A stretch of 64,000 bases of DNA from positions 1 to 64,000 of the forward strand of contig NW_004086353.1 of the NCBI RefSeq assembly GCF_000220395.1. The letters run 5' to 3'. The position numbers and the translations under genes were made by a program. Position 1 is the stretch's first letter. Each line of letters starts with the position of its first letter. Origin of the DNA: Ichthyophthirius multifiliis. Taxonomy: Eukaryota; Ciliophora; Oligohymenophorea; Hymenostomatida. The notes under the pieces were generated by a model. That model was not told the origin of the DNA and ran no database searches. It worked only from the letters and a program-made list of their open reading frames with translations. Below are positions 52,976 to 64,000 of this stretch, in pieces.

Positions 52976-54697
52976 TCATATATTTAAATTCAATAAAACT
53001 TTATAAAAATTATTTAAATTTTCCAATTATTCTAATTTTGTATCAATATAATATTAATCTTACATCGAAATAAAATTATTAATTAAAAATCCATTCATAA
53101 TTTTAGCAAAAACATCTTCATCATATAAATAGCTAATCTAGCTATATTTTTATATTAATTCTTATTTTTTATTATCATCAATGCTTTCTTCTAAAGGATA
53201 ACAATTTAAATAATCAATCAAAACAACTCTTTAGAAGCTAAGATCTTATCCAAAAGCTAAAATAGAAGAAGGGAAAGGATGAATTTTATTATTTAGTACA
53301 ATATATTTTTTTTCGCCATAAATTTAATATAATATGAAAACAATAGCACAAGGATTTTTTTAATTTTATATTAAGAAAGCATTTTACTTTTAATAAACAA
53401 AACATGGTTAATTATAAAATTTAGCAAAGTTTAAGATATAATTAAATTAATTACAAATAACAAATAATTATTAAAGTCTTTAGTCGAAAATTAATTTAAA
53501 TTAAATTTTATGATTTGTATTCAAATTTTAATAATCAAATATGCTTTGTTCTATAAATTATTCACTTTAACATAAATAGTCGTTACCAGTAGTAATTAAA
53601 ATAGACTTATTAGAAGTATAAGCAAAAAAATATTAACCATCTGAGAATTATTCGAAATGCAAAACCTTGGTTAAAACTTCATTTTGACTTTAAAATATGT
53701 TCTAATAAATTATCCCATTATTTTATTTTATATTATAAACTGTAAACTATTCACAAGTAGCTATTAATATTTCTTCATTGTTAATAAAGTTTCCAAAATC
53801 TCCTCTAAAAGTTTATAATAAATTCCCATTGTTTTAATATAAAAATATTTAATAAAAATTTGTAATCACTAAAAAATATGATAAAGATTTGCTAAAAATA
53901 ACTTGATTTATTTTAAGATTATCGTTTACTTTTATTTCATATGTTGGCTCATTATAAGGTTATCCAAAAATAAAATATTATATCTTATTTTCAAAAACTA
54001 TTACTATAAAGTTATTTACATTTATTATTTGCTATATCCATTCTTTAAATTCAAATATTATATCACCATTATTTATATTTTCTAAAATTGTTTAGTACAC
54101 TTATGAGTATATTTGCTTATCTTCTTTTAATTAATTAATACAAATTAGTAATTTTTTTTGTTCTGGAAAATATTCTGATAAATGTACTGATAGTTAATTT
54201 GATATTTTTTTATTTAAATAGATTTTTCCTTTAGTTAATAAATATTATTTATAATTTATATCGTTTTAGGCATTTTATATTTTTATATGAAAAGGATCAT
54301 ATAAAAAATTTCTATATTCATACAAATCTAAGTATTATTTTGCTTATTTTAAATTTTTATATTACTATAATTATTAATAATCGTTTTCATATTTTTTTAT
54401 TAATGCATTTTCTTTTTATTTTACTAATATTTCTTACTCATTTTTAGAAGGAGGTTGGTAGTAAAATTGATCTTTTAAAAATGGCAATTAATAATTATAA
54501 GGGTTAAAATTAAGTCTCTTTAAAAAAACATTACTTATTTTTTGATTTTGTAGTGTGTTTTATTGCTTATTTTGTTCTATAATTTGTTATTTAGTATTTT
54601 ATTAAACATTTTATTTACTTTCGTATAAATTTTATTAAAATAAATTTGGTATATTTCCTATATCATTTTATTATTAGTTATTTATTCCAATAAACAT
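52976..54697 (-). CDS. hypothetical 573-aa protein, possible beta-propeller
   Basis: A single uninterrupted minus-strand exon, ATG 54697 (MFIGINNQQQNDIGNIPNLF) to TGA 52978-52976. The first ~130 residues are Q/N-rich and end in a helical segment, LIKKYENDYQQLQQYKNLKQ. The rest alternates short beta-like strands and turns: NNFIVIVFENKIQYFIFGQP, LSYFLVITNFYQIFLY, EEILIATCEQFTVYNI, DGQYFFAYTSNKSILITTGN. This resembles degenerate WD-type repeats, but no repeat carries the full GH...WD signature, so the fold is a guess. No catalytic motif, signal peptide or membrane span. A 574-codon frame without TGA or intron is strong evidence that the gene is real; function unknown. Confidence 0.7.
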
Positions 54698-54982
54698 TTT
54701 CTAATTTTTGATTAAAGAAATATTTATTTTCCTTGTATTTAATAAATAATTTTTTAAATTATTGTTTTTTAATTTAGATTAAAAAAAGATATTTTGATTA
54801 TTAAATTATTTTCCCTTTCAAATTAAAAGAGATTTATTATTTTTTTGAAATAAATAAATAAAATAAATATTATCAAATAAAGTTTTTTAATTAGAAAATA
54901 ATTAATTTATATAACATGTTTTGAATTTTAAAATAAATTTTCTATATAAAAAAATATATTTTTTTTAATAAATAATTTTGTT

Positions 54983-57900
54983 TCAGTTATTATCAGTTTA
55001 TTCTTAATTTATATATTCGCTATCATTTTTCTATATTTTATCAAATTATTAAATTTTACCAAAATCATCATGCATATCATTATTAATTTCGTCTTATTAT
55101 TAATGAATATCATTTTAAGGGATAGGAAATACTTTGTTGCTTTGTTTTTTTTCTATCCAATCATTAGGATTGAAATTATCTGGAACAATCATATGTGGTT
55201 CAAAAATAATATCATCTTAAATGAAAGTCCATAGAATAGTAAAACAATAACCCAATACAAATATATATAAAAGCACAATAAGTGATATAGAAGTAATTCT
55301 TTGAGTAGATTATAGTGTATTTTCATCTATTGCAAAGAATTAGATGGCTAAAAAAACAATAAGAAACATTTCCGAAGCAACTTCTTTTAATTTAATAAAG
55401 GGAAAATGAAAAGGATTGAGTGTAAAAACTAAAATAATGTTTAATAGCCTACAGAAAATGCACATAAAAATCTATATTGTTGGGAATTCATATAAAAATA
55501 AAATAAAAATGACATAAAGAATTTTCAAAAAGTAAGGAAAAAATATATAAACTCTTGCTTTTAGAATATCAAATTAAATTCCATCAAAAATACATTTAAA
55601 TTTTTCAAAGTAATCAGTTCTCTAACTTATATTTTTATAAAGTATTACTTTTTTAAACAAAAAAAATGTGATGAAAATTAAAAAAATCATAAATAATACG
55701 CAAATAGAAAAACTAGCTATTTCTAATTAATTTGAAAAGAAGGAGTTTTATTAAAAAAAGGCAAAAAAACTAACTAAAAAATAATAAAAAAGCCATTCAA
55801 ACATTCTTAAATATCCACTAAACTTCATATGTTTATGAAAGCTTTCAGATAAATAGTTAACTTTTTCATTTTTAACTACTTTTAAAATTATATAATTTAG
55901 AATTTGTATAAAAAACATGATTGCGAATATCAAAAGGGCAGTACCAAAAGCATTTTAAAGGAAATTTAAATTAAGTATTTCTTATCTTACAAAAATATAA
56001 TTATTAATTTACTCGTTAGAAATTATTTTATTATTTCCAGCTTTTATCAATGGATTATACATGGCTCTCATATTATATATTAAATCTATATAAAAGAACA
56101 TTTTTTAAGCTAATATGTCATGTCGAACATTCAAAAATCTCAAAAGTCCAATACTTTGAAGAATCTCGACAAATTTATAAATCCTTCCTTACCCAAAATT
56201 ATAAATGTAGCCAATAGAAACCCCAGTTATAGCCAAAAGGGATAATACAACAAATGAAATGGCAACACTTTCCGCTTATTTAACTTCGTCTGATGTATAT
56301 TTTATAAAATAAGACATATCACTTTATACAGGTTTAAAGTTTCCATCCCATTAATATCCATGAGCATCAGTGACAATAGATTAGAAGTATTCCCCAAAAT
56401 TAAGTGCGATTTTTTTATTTCGAATTGTGTTTTAGAATTAAAATTCAACTCGAATGGTATTGTTAGAGATGAAAAAAGCTGTATAATTGTAAAGTTTTTG
56501 ATTTAAGTTTTCTATTTTTAATTATATGTCAATTACAGAATCCAACTTAGAAGGCTTTTTTTTCAAAATTCTTTCAAAAACTATATACATATTAGAATAT
56601 GATGTTTTCGATTATTTTAAATAAACTAAAGTCATTCTATTTTCAAAACATTAAAAAGGACCTTCATTTTTTAATAATTTACATTTAAATCCTGTTTCTA
56701 TTTTACATTCAGAGCTACATCCATCTCCATTCGTATTATTACCGTCATCACATTCTTCTTTTAAATGATAGTATCCATCTCCACATGCTTCTCGAATTTC
56801 TAAGCAAGCGTCTTTTTCAGGATAATAACCTAAAGTACATTTCGTACATAATTTTTCTTCGAAAGTACATTATAAGCATTTTGAATCCATATTACATAAT
56901 TCACAACTACCTGTTTTTTTTTCTAAATAATACAAATCAGTACATTCAAAACAATCACTTTCTGAACCACAAATGGCGCATGGAAATTTACATATTTTAC
57001 ATTCTAGTCCAATTAAAGGGTTCAAAAAAGAAAAAGAGCCTTCCGGACAATAATTTTCGTAACATTTTCCTTTATGAAGAAGGTAGTTTTGATAACATCT
57101 CAGACACGACTTTTCTTTAGAGGAAGAACATGTTTAACAGTTTTTCTCTTTGCATTCAATGCATTATTAATTTAAGAGATTTGGATAAAAGCTTTAAGGG
57201 CATGATTATTAACATTAATTAGTTCTTTAATTCATGAAGTTACCAGGAAGACATTAAATGCAATTTTCAATAGCCTTTCCGTTGCATCTTGCACAGTTTT
57301 ATACGCACTTAAAGCAATTATCACGACCTCCTTCAACAAAATTTTCACAACCAAATCCTAATTCTATAGTACAGAATTCAGAGCAACCATCAAAGTTGTT
57401 TGTATTTTCATCATCACATTCTTCATTTTAATCTCTTTGTCCATTACCGCATTTATTCTCACATATAGATGGGCTTTCTTGAAAAACATCTAAGGAAGGA
57501 GTACAAACATAATTTCTTTCAATTTAACAATTCTAATCACATCCATCCCCAGCAATTGTATTACCGTCATCACATTCTTCGTATTTTACTTTTATTCCAT
57601 CTCCACATATAATTTTGCATTTGTCTGCTGTTTTTGTGGTTCCTCCTTTACATTCATATCCTTTTGTTATTTAGCAAGTTTAACAGCCTAAACTTTGCTT
57701 TTCATCATCGCATTATTCTGTAGAATGCCTTCTACCATCTCCACATATTGCTAAAAGAGCTGTACATATGTCTTTACTTGTAATTGAACCATTTTCACAA
57801 TAATAATCCTATTCGATTTCGCAATCTGATGAACAACCGTCACCACTTAATGTGTTACCGTCATCACATTCTTCTCCTATGTCTCTTACACCATTTCCAC

Positions 57901-60462
57901 ACTTTTTTTTATTATTATTAATTAAAAAAAATTATTTACCAATTTTGTACAAACGTCATTTGAAGTATTTGATCCTCCAGTACATGAATAGCCAATTGTT
58001 ATTTTACAATTTTAACAACCAGCTTAACTTATTGCATTTGCAGATGGACCGACATCACATTATTCATATTAATCTCTTTTTAAGTCACCACATAATTTTA
58101 CACATGTGCCTATGCCAAAACCAATACATTCTTTTAAGTATAATTGTGTAAATTAAATTTTCTATAATTTTTATTTTACAAAATCCTATATCGACAGTGC
58201 AATTTGTACATCCGTCTCCTGCTATTTAATTTCCATCATCACACTCCTTTAAATATATTTATATATAGTATTCAAACAAAAAAAACCTCAAAAGAATCTT
58301 ATATTCCGTTTCCACATAATTTAATGCAAGTATCGCTAGTAGTAGGTGTACCTCCAGTACATTAATAACCTGGATCAATAATACAGTTAGTGCATCCATC
58401 ATTATTTATATAGTTACCATCATCACATTCTTCATCTAAAATAAATAAATAAAAAAAAATTATTTTAATGAAATTTTTTACCTACTGTTCTTTTACCATT
58501 ACCACATTTTAAAGTACAAACACTAGGAGGAGTTGAATTATCGCAAACATATCCAAAATCAATTTAGCAATTAGTACATCCATCATTATCATTAAAATTT
58601 TAATCATCACAATTCTCACCTATATCCATATTTCCATTGCCACATAAAGTACATGTTTAAGTTTTTGTATTTCCAACTTTAGTAGCAGTACAAGTAGCAA
58701 CACACATATTAGAAGATTCTATAAAATAATTTGCAGTACAAGCTGTACAATTAATAGTATCAGTAACAGGAAGCGGAGAAACAGCTGTTGAAAAAGCTCC
58801 TGTGCATTTTTAGCAAGCAGCATCACATAACGAGCAGGTTCTAAAAGGCGTATTATTCATACCATACAAAGAACTTGGACATGAAGAAAAACATTATCCG
58901 TTTTATTCAAAATAAGTATATGAACATCTCAAGCATTAAATATAACCAAAAGTTGCAAAAGTTGAGCTACAATTCTACATACAATCAGTATTTATATTTC
59001 CTATAAAAAGTTAAAATCCTTCAATTAACTTAAGATGTGAAATATATATTTTTCCAGTAAAGTCGTTAGAACTGGAACCTATTTAAGTTGATACTTATTC
59101 GGTTTCATCCCAAAAGTTATCTGTACCTACACTATAATAAATATAGCCACTTGTCTTTCCTCCGCTATAATCCACTTTTAGTACATATTTTTCGTTATAT
59201 CCAAAGCCTGAGTCAGGCAATGCTAAAGATATTTACACTTAAAAAGGAGTGTTTCCGATAGTAAAATTTATGGAATCATCTGAATATTGATTATTATTTA
59301 ATTTTATTTTAATCGAAAATGCTTTAGGATTTGATAATGGTATATATACTAATACTTAAAATAAAGTTTTTTTTGTTAACTTTGAAAATAAAACTAATTC
59401 GCCACTATTTATTTAAAAGCCAGTAGGTATTATTATCCAAAAAGAAATAACAAAAGCCTTTTTATTTTATAATAATAAAAATTTAATTTTTTTAATTTAC
59501 TTTTTAATTATTCCAAGCAAAGTCATTTATACTTAAAAATACTGATTTTTCTAATTCCAATCCTTTTTATGGAGTAATAGCTAATGATTTAATATCTAAA
59601 TCATTTTTTTAAAGTTTATTTCCAAAATCTGATACTATTTGACTATTTGCAACTTCAAATCTATAATAAAATAATTATTAAAATTTAAGTTAATTATCAA
59701 CCAAGGCATAGTTATACCATTAAAGTTCATTCTAAAAAGAATATTAAGGAAAGTAAATAAATTTATCTATACTTCCACAAAATCTTTTATAATTACCCCA
59801 ATATAGTATTTATAAAAGCGTACTTGCGTCAAAATTAGAATGAAAACCTGAACCTAATGAGATTCTTAATGTTTTTAAAACTAAATCTTTGCTAGGTTAC
59901 CAAGCGAAAAAACTTATGTACCCTGTATCTAATTCATATGATATTCCAATGAAAAACCAACTTCCAACTTAATAATTAAAAGCTTAATTATAAATATATG
60001 AACGAGAACCTATATTTTTTATATTTAAATAAATAAAAATAATTATTTAATAAAATATTTTTAGTATTTTTATATACTTGAGGTTGAGTATTATACCATT
60101 ATCTAATAATTTGAAGAATCTAATGTATAATAAAGTCCTAATCTTATTCCTTTATTTGTTAAAGGAGTTATGTCTTAACTGTCTTATGTAATTCGAAAAA
60201 TATTATTTTCTGTTTAAGAACCTATTTAAGTTGAAGGTTTTACCCACGTGGTTATTGTAAAACTTGAAATGGTATTTAATTTTATTTAGGTCGCACTTCT
60301 TATTATATAATCACTTGAAGTTGAATCCTCAGAACATTTACCTACTACTAATGAATTTAAAATTATTTGAGGAGGTTCAACAGAACATACTTGCATTGAT
60401 ATTTTTTTTATGTTTATTGAAAATATGATTAAAAATAGAATTATTGATTAAGAATAAATCAT
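54983..60462 (-). CDS. large Cys-rich surface protein: signal peptide, LamG-like domains, DUF4215-type repeats, multi-pass C-terminus
   Basis: Minus strand, ATG 60462 ([17 protein letters not shown], a signal peptide) to TGA 54983, with introns near 60090-60015, 59510-59420, 58480-58435, 58290-58245, 58190-58150 and 57950-57905. An N-terminal ectodomain contains two ConA/LamG-like beta regions ([13 protein letters not shown] near 60270; [19 protein letters not shown] near 59130). A cysteine-rich part then carries about nine repeats with the core CGNG..D.GE.CDDGN...DGC..C (roughly 58620-56740), as in DUF4215/myxococcal Cys-rich repeats, mixed with furin-like CxxC motifs. The C-terminal ~400 residues hold several hydrophobic spans (about 56290-55230), including [20 protein letters not shown] and [16 protein letters not shown]. 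They recall TRP/flippase-like membrane domains of eukaryotic surface proteins. A short acidic cytosolic tail ends it. Likely a cell-surface receptor or channel; ligand unknown. About 1,700 residues. Confidence 0.78.
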
Positions 60463-60979
60463 TTTATTTATTAGATTTTAAAGAATGTGTAGTTTAAGAT
60501 TTTTCGTTTTCTATTTAAGCTTTTCTTCTATTTAAAATTAAGAAATAAAATATAATGATATTAGTATTGAATATTTATTTTAAAAATTAAAATTTGTTGA
60601 TATTTAATAATGATTTATATTATAATTATTTTATTTCTAATTTTAACATTCTATTTTGACAAAGATTTTTTTTTTTTATTAAATATAATTATTAAAGCAA
60701 TTAAAGAAAAGTTTATTTTTTAAATATAAATTTTAATAAACAAATATATTGACAAAAAAATAATATATTCAAATTTTAAAATATATTAAATTCTATTTAC
60801 TTAGTAATAAAAACATTAAATTATAAAAATATGTATATTTATTTAAAAAAGTAATTAAATATAATTTATATTTTCTTCTTAAAATTAAAAATCAAATTTA
60901 TAAATTAATATCTAATTTTAGTTATGAATTAGAATTTAAGTCTTAAAAACTATAAAAATTATTTAATTTTAAAACATTA
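60463..60979. other. intergenic, nothing recognised
   Basis: 517 bases of A/T-rich spacer between two minus-strand genes; presumably the upstream region of the Cys-rich receptor. No feature seen. Confidence 0.6.
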
Positions 60980-62723
60980 TCAGTCTAAATTTTCTTTATA
61001 AAGGCAAAATTAATCACATTAGCTATTTTTAACAGATAACTAGTTATCTTCATAAAACTAAAGTTATTTCTGAAATTAAGGAATTGAGCTTTATTTTTAA
61101 TTTTTAATATTATTTTATTAATTATTTGAATCTTTAAGAGGAACGAAGTTTTTTTTCAATATTAAATATTCAGATGCAATTTAAATATTATTTAAACAAA
61201 ATCCAACTTTACTTTACATATCAGCTTTAAGTAAAAAAAAGGAAATTAACTTTAAATGAGTACATAAATTAACAACTTTACTCTTAATAATTATATATGT
61301 GAGTATATTTAAAACATCATCTGTTGCTATACAAATTTAATTTACTTTATTAAAATTTATTTCCCAAAACTAATTTATACATTTTTCTATTGATTAAATA
61401 CATTAAATTAATAATTTCATTTTTATTATAGGACTTTTAATAAATTAAATAAGTTTAATTTTTTTTATTATTTTCCAATATGGCAATTAAAATGTATTTT
61501 TTATTTTTAAATTTTCATCTATATTATCTTTTTATTAATTATACATATTCTAAAACCATTCTTTTGTTTTAAAATTCAAGCAAAAAGCATCTTTGACTTC
61601 TGAATCTTGAGGTTAATATTTATCTTCTTGATCAATACAAATTAACTTTTATTAAAATTCTTCAATTTTTTATTTATGAAACAAATTTATTAACTCAAAA
61701 CTAATTGAATAAATGAATTCATCCTAAAAAATATAATGAATAGTGAAATACCATAAATTTTAATAATTTAAAAGAACAGAATGTTTAGTTTTAATGTTGA
61801 TAATATCATAAAAAAACATCAAACAATTTAAATAGAAAAATGTAAATTAATAAATATCAAAAAGCATTTCATCAATTTATTTTTCATTTAATTTATTTTA
61901 ACATTCCAACTATTTATATTCTTTTAAAATTTTATCGTACTTTTTAACAAAATAAATCCTATAAATTTTAAATATTATTCTTAAAGGATTATGTCTATTT
62001 TTTAATTATTTTATTAAAAAAGATATTATTATTTTATAAAAACTTATATTTTTAATATTATCAAAATTTATATTTTCATTCATTTATTAAATTAACTTAT
62101 CTTCATTTTCTTAATAAATATTTCTATTTTTTTAATAAGTCTGCATTTATTTTTAATAATCATATAATATAGTATTTATTTAACTTCTAAATTAACTTTT
62201 ATTTAAATTACTTATACAAAATTTCTAATATTCATTATCATAATCAATAAATAAAGGCAATTAATCAAACTCATTTTATTTACTTTTACTTTCCTACGAT
62301 TTTTAGCAAGAATTTTTGTTTTCATCCTATAAAAAAGATTTTTTTTATGTATAAACTAAATAATCTATTTCTTTCATACTTTCTTATAAATATAATATAT
62401 ATTTTTTCTTTAATTTATATAAAACTTACATATTTAAACTTAAATTAACATCAATTGGCTTTTCTAATATTAATAAACTTTAACATCTTATATCATTAAT
62501 TATATTAAATCATATACTTTGTTTGCCCATTTATATTCAGGATTTTTGTTTTTAAGTAATAAAGATTCCTGTTGTGCATATGATTACCATAAAGTTAATG
62601 TTTTTACTAATTTTTTTGTTTTTAATATTTTAGAAAATAAAAGTTACAATTGTTATTTTTTATTTATGATAATATTTCTAATTTATTTTAATTTTAATAC
62701 ATTATTTTCGTATATATTATCAT
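60980..62723 (-). CDS. VPS9-domain protein, probable Rab5-type GEF
   Basis: The main exon runs from 62382 to TGA 60982-60980 and is open for more than 460 codons. Its C-terminal third matches a VPS9 domain: LIQCIQSIEKCINQF, then CIATDDVLNILTYIIIKSKV (near 61300-61360) with the conserved Asp pair, then LISFFLLKADM and GFCLNNIQIASEYLI. VPS9 domains catalyse GDP release from Rab5-family GTPases on endosomes. The N-terminal part (SFYKIIISFLIKQLKNRHNPLR, FDIYQFTFFYLNCLMFFYDI) is helical. ATG 62377 opens the main exon, but a canonical GTAAGT...AG intron (62429-62383) joins it in frame to an upstream coding-like exon (SYAQQESLLLKNKNPEYKW). A 23-nt intron (62700-62678) then gives an ATG at 62723. That upstream start is provisional. 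The conserved VPS9 Tyr is Phe here. Confidence 0.75.
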
Positions 62724-63057
62724 GTTAAAATATGGAATTGTTTATAATGTAATTATTTATTTTATTATTCGCATTATCATATATTTTTTAAAAATTTTAT
62801 TAGATTTATTAATGTAATTAAGATGCATATTACTATTTTTTTTTTTCTATTATTTTAACCCATTTAAATAAAATAATTTAAATATATTTTTTATTGATTT
62901 AAAAATATTATTAGAGATTTATATTTTATTTATATATATATATATGAAAGTTTGGTTTATAAAATATTAAAAGATTTTTTTTTTTAATTTAAAAATTGTA
63001 CATAAAATAAAAATAAAATTTAATTTTTATATTTATAAAACATATATTTTATTTATT
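62724..63057. other. intergenic, nothing recognised
   Basis: 334 bases of A/T-rich spacer with a short (TA)n near 62930-62945. A minus-strand frame stays open into it from the VPS9 gene but contains no ATG. Confidence 0.5.
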
Positions 63058-63732
63058 TCATTTTAAAGTTTTTAAAATCAAAAAAGTACTTACATTTTGC
63101 AAACTTTTAAATGAGTATTAATTTTTAACATCAGTTATACCATCCCTATCAGAAATATTTATTTATTTATTTTCATATAACACTTTTGTTCCAATATGCA
63201 TTATAAAAGTGTTATTTAAATTTTGGTTTTCAAAAGTAATTTATTAATTTTCTTCTAAGTGGCAAATATCTAAAGTTAAATTATTAAAATTTAGTATGTT
63301 TTAAATTTTATTTAATTCTTTTTTTTAAATATCAAATTTTTATTAGAAATATTCTCCTTTTAACAAATCATTATTTTCAACCCAAAATTAAATAAATTAA
63401 CTTTATTAATCTTCACTAGTATTTTAAATTCCATGCCAAATTTCTTCGCTTCCTGATCTTAAAATATGTACATCTCCCTTTTCAATGATAACTCTTTCTT
63501 TTAAAGTTGAGTTATGACGTATTTATCCATCGAGTACTATGGTTATTATATCGAATTTACTAACTTTATTATCTTTAGCAAATTCCTCTAAAGGATTTAA
63601 TGTGTATTCATTAACAGCTTTTATTTTACCAACTCCAGTTTTAAGAGGATTATAATATTCTCCAAATGTAAAATAATAAAAACCTTTTGCAAAACTATGA
63701 TTGAATTAATATCTTTTATTACTATATTCCAT
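63058..63732 (-). CDS. pirin-family (YhaK-like) cupin protein
   Basis: A single minus-strand exon, ATG 63732 (MEYSNKRYQFNHSFAKGFYY) to TGA 63060-63058, 224 residues. The N-terminal cupin shows the pirin pattern: a FTFGEYYNP opening, FDIITIVLDGQIRHNSTL, VIIEKGDVHILRSGSEEIWH. These correspond to the family's 'EivTyvleG.l.HrDS' and 'pGdvq.m.aG.Gi.H'. A weaker second half (VENNDLLKGEYFQQK, ITFENQNLNNTFIMHIG) fits the C-terminal cupin. The usual HPHR metal ligands between the two motifs are not apparent (NPLEEFAKDNK instead), as in YhaK-like members with altered metal sites. Pirins are nuclear cofactors or quercetin dioxygenases, so function here is open. A GTAAGT near the 3' end (63093-63088) could be a splice donor, making the protein slightly longer. 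Confidence 0.72.
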
Positions 63733-64000
63733 TTTTTATATTATTATTATTTTTTATTATTTTTATCCTTTATTCTAAAATAAAAATTTGTGTTTTTTTT
63801 AATTAAATAGTTTTGTTTTGCTCATTTTAAATTTTTTTATACCAAAAATTCATATTAAATAAAATTTTAAAAACTGCTTGATTTTCTATTGATTTTGTTT
63901 AATAATTTCTTAAGAATTTTAAGCAAAAAAAAAAAATAATGATATTTATAAAAAAAAAAGTAAAAATAATTAATAAATTACTACTTCAAAACTATAATAA
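63733..64000. other. A/T-rich right end, nothing recognised
   Basis: The last 268 bases are upstream of the pirin-like gene and end without a telomere repeat or an interpretable partial gene. Confidence 0.6.

Noticed and set aside
57852-58151. 99-codon + strand ORF rich in His/Leu/Ser
   Set aside because: Antisense of CDDGN repeats in the minus-strand Cys-rich protein.
62519-62728. + strand ORF starting at TTG
   Set aside because: No ATG; antisense to the upstream exons of the VPS9 gene.
1-64000. CRISPR arrays, transposases, tRNA and rRNA genes
   Set aside because: Scanned for spaced direct repeats, transposase-type motifs, TPsiC boxes and rRNA-like G+C blocks; none seen by eye.

Overview
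The window reads as macronuclear DNA of an oligohymenophorean ciliate. Composition is extremely AT-rich. Long protein frames appear only when TAA and TAG are read as glutamine, and TGA is the only stop that terminates recognisable proteins. Introns are short (22 to about 95 nt) GT...AG and almost pure A/T. Composition, gene content and N/K/Q-rich proteins fit Ichthyophthirius or a close hymenostome; the genus is inferred, not proven. Because of the code, standard-code translation shatters nearly every gene, so coordinates here come from reading with TGA as sole stop. For multi-exon genes the entry gives the full ATG-to-TGA span, introns included.

Layout. 1-1822: AT-rich flank with simple repeats and a possible structured RNA. 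1823-45424, all on the + strand: an M20 metallopeptidase; a ~13.4 kb DNA-PKcs-type PIKK; a small nucleoplasmin-like protein; a Rab11-like GTPase; a ~10.8 kb IP3-receptor-type calcium release channel; a membrane-anchored thioredoxin protein; a ~6 kb PAS-domain membrane protein; and a Na+/H+ exchanger with a CNBD-like tail. 45745-54697, mixed strands: a Q/N-rich hypothetical (-), a Ser/Thr kinase (+), a small basic hypothetical (+), a divergent kinesin with an unresolved downstream segment (-), and a 573-residue unknown (-). 54983-63732, all minus: a 5.5 kb Cys-rich surface receptor with a multi-pass C-terminus, a VPS9-domain protein and a pirin-like protein. No tRNA, rRNA, CRISPR, transposon or telomere was recognised.

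Functional themes (inference): calcium and ion signalling (IP3R, exchanger, multi-pass receptor), endosomal traffic (Rab11-like, VPS9), DNA double-strand break repair (DNA-PKcs), and cytoskeletal or kinase signalling. Neighbouring genes look independent, with no operon-like logic.

Most worth a second look: a ~173 bp TA-flanked insertion interrupting the kinase domain exactly where family spacing predicts continuity (possible retained eliminated sequence); an IP3R-like pore lacking the usual filter aspartate; a DNA-PKcs orthologue with a (TAA)17 polyglutamine; a kinesin with degenerate switch motifs; and 22-23 nt introns.
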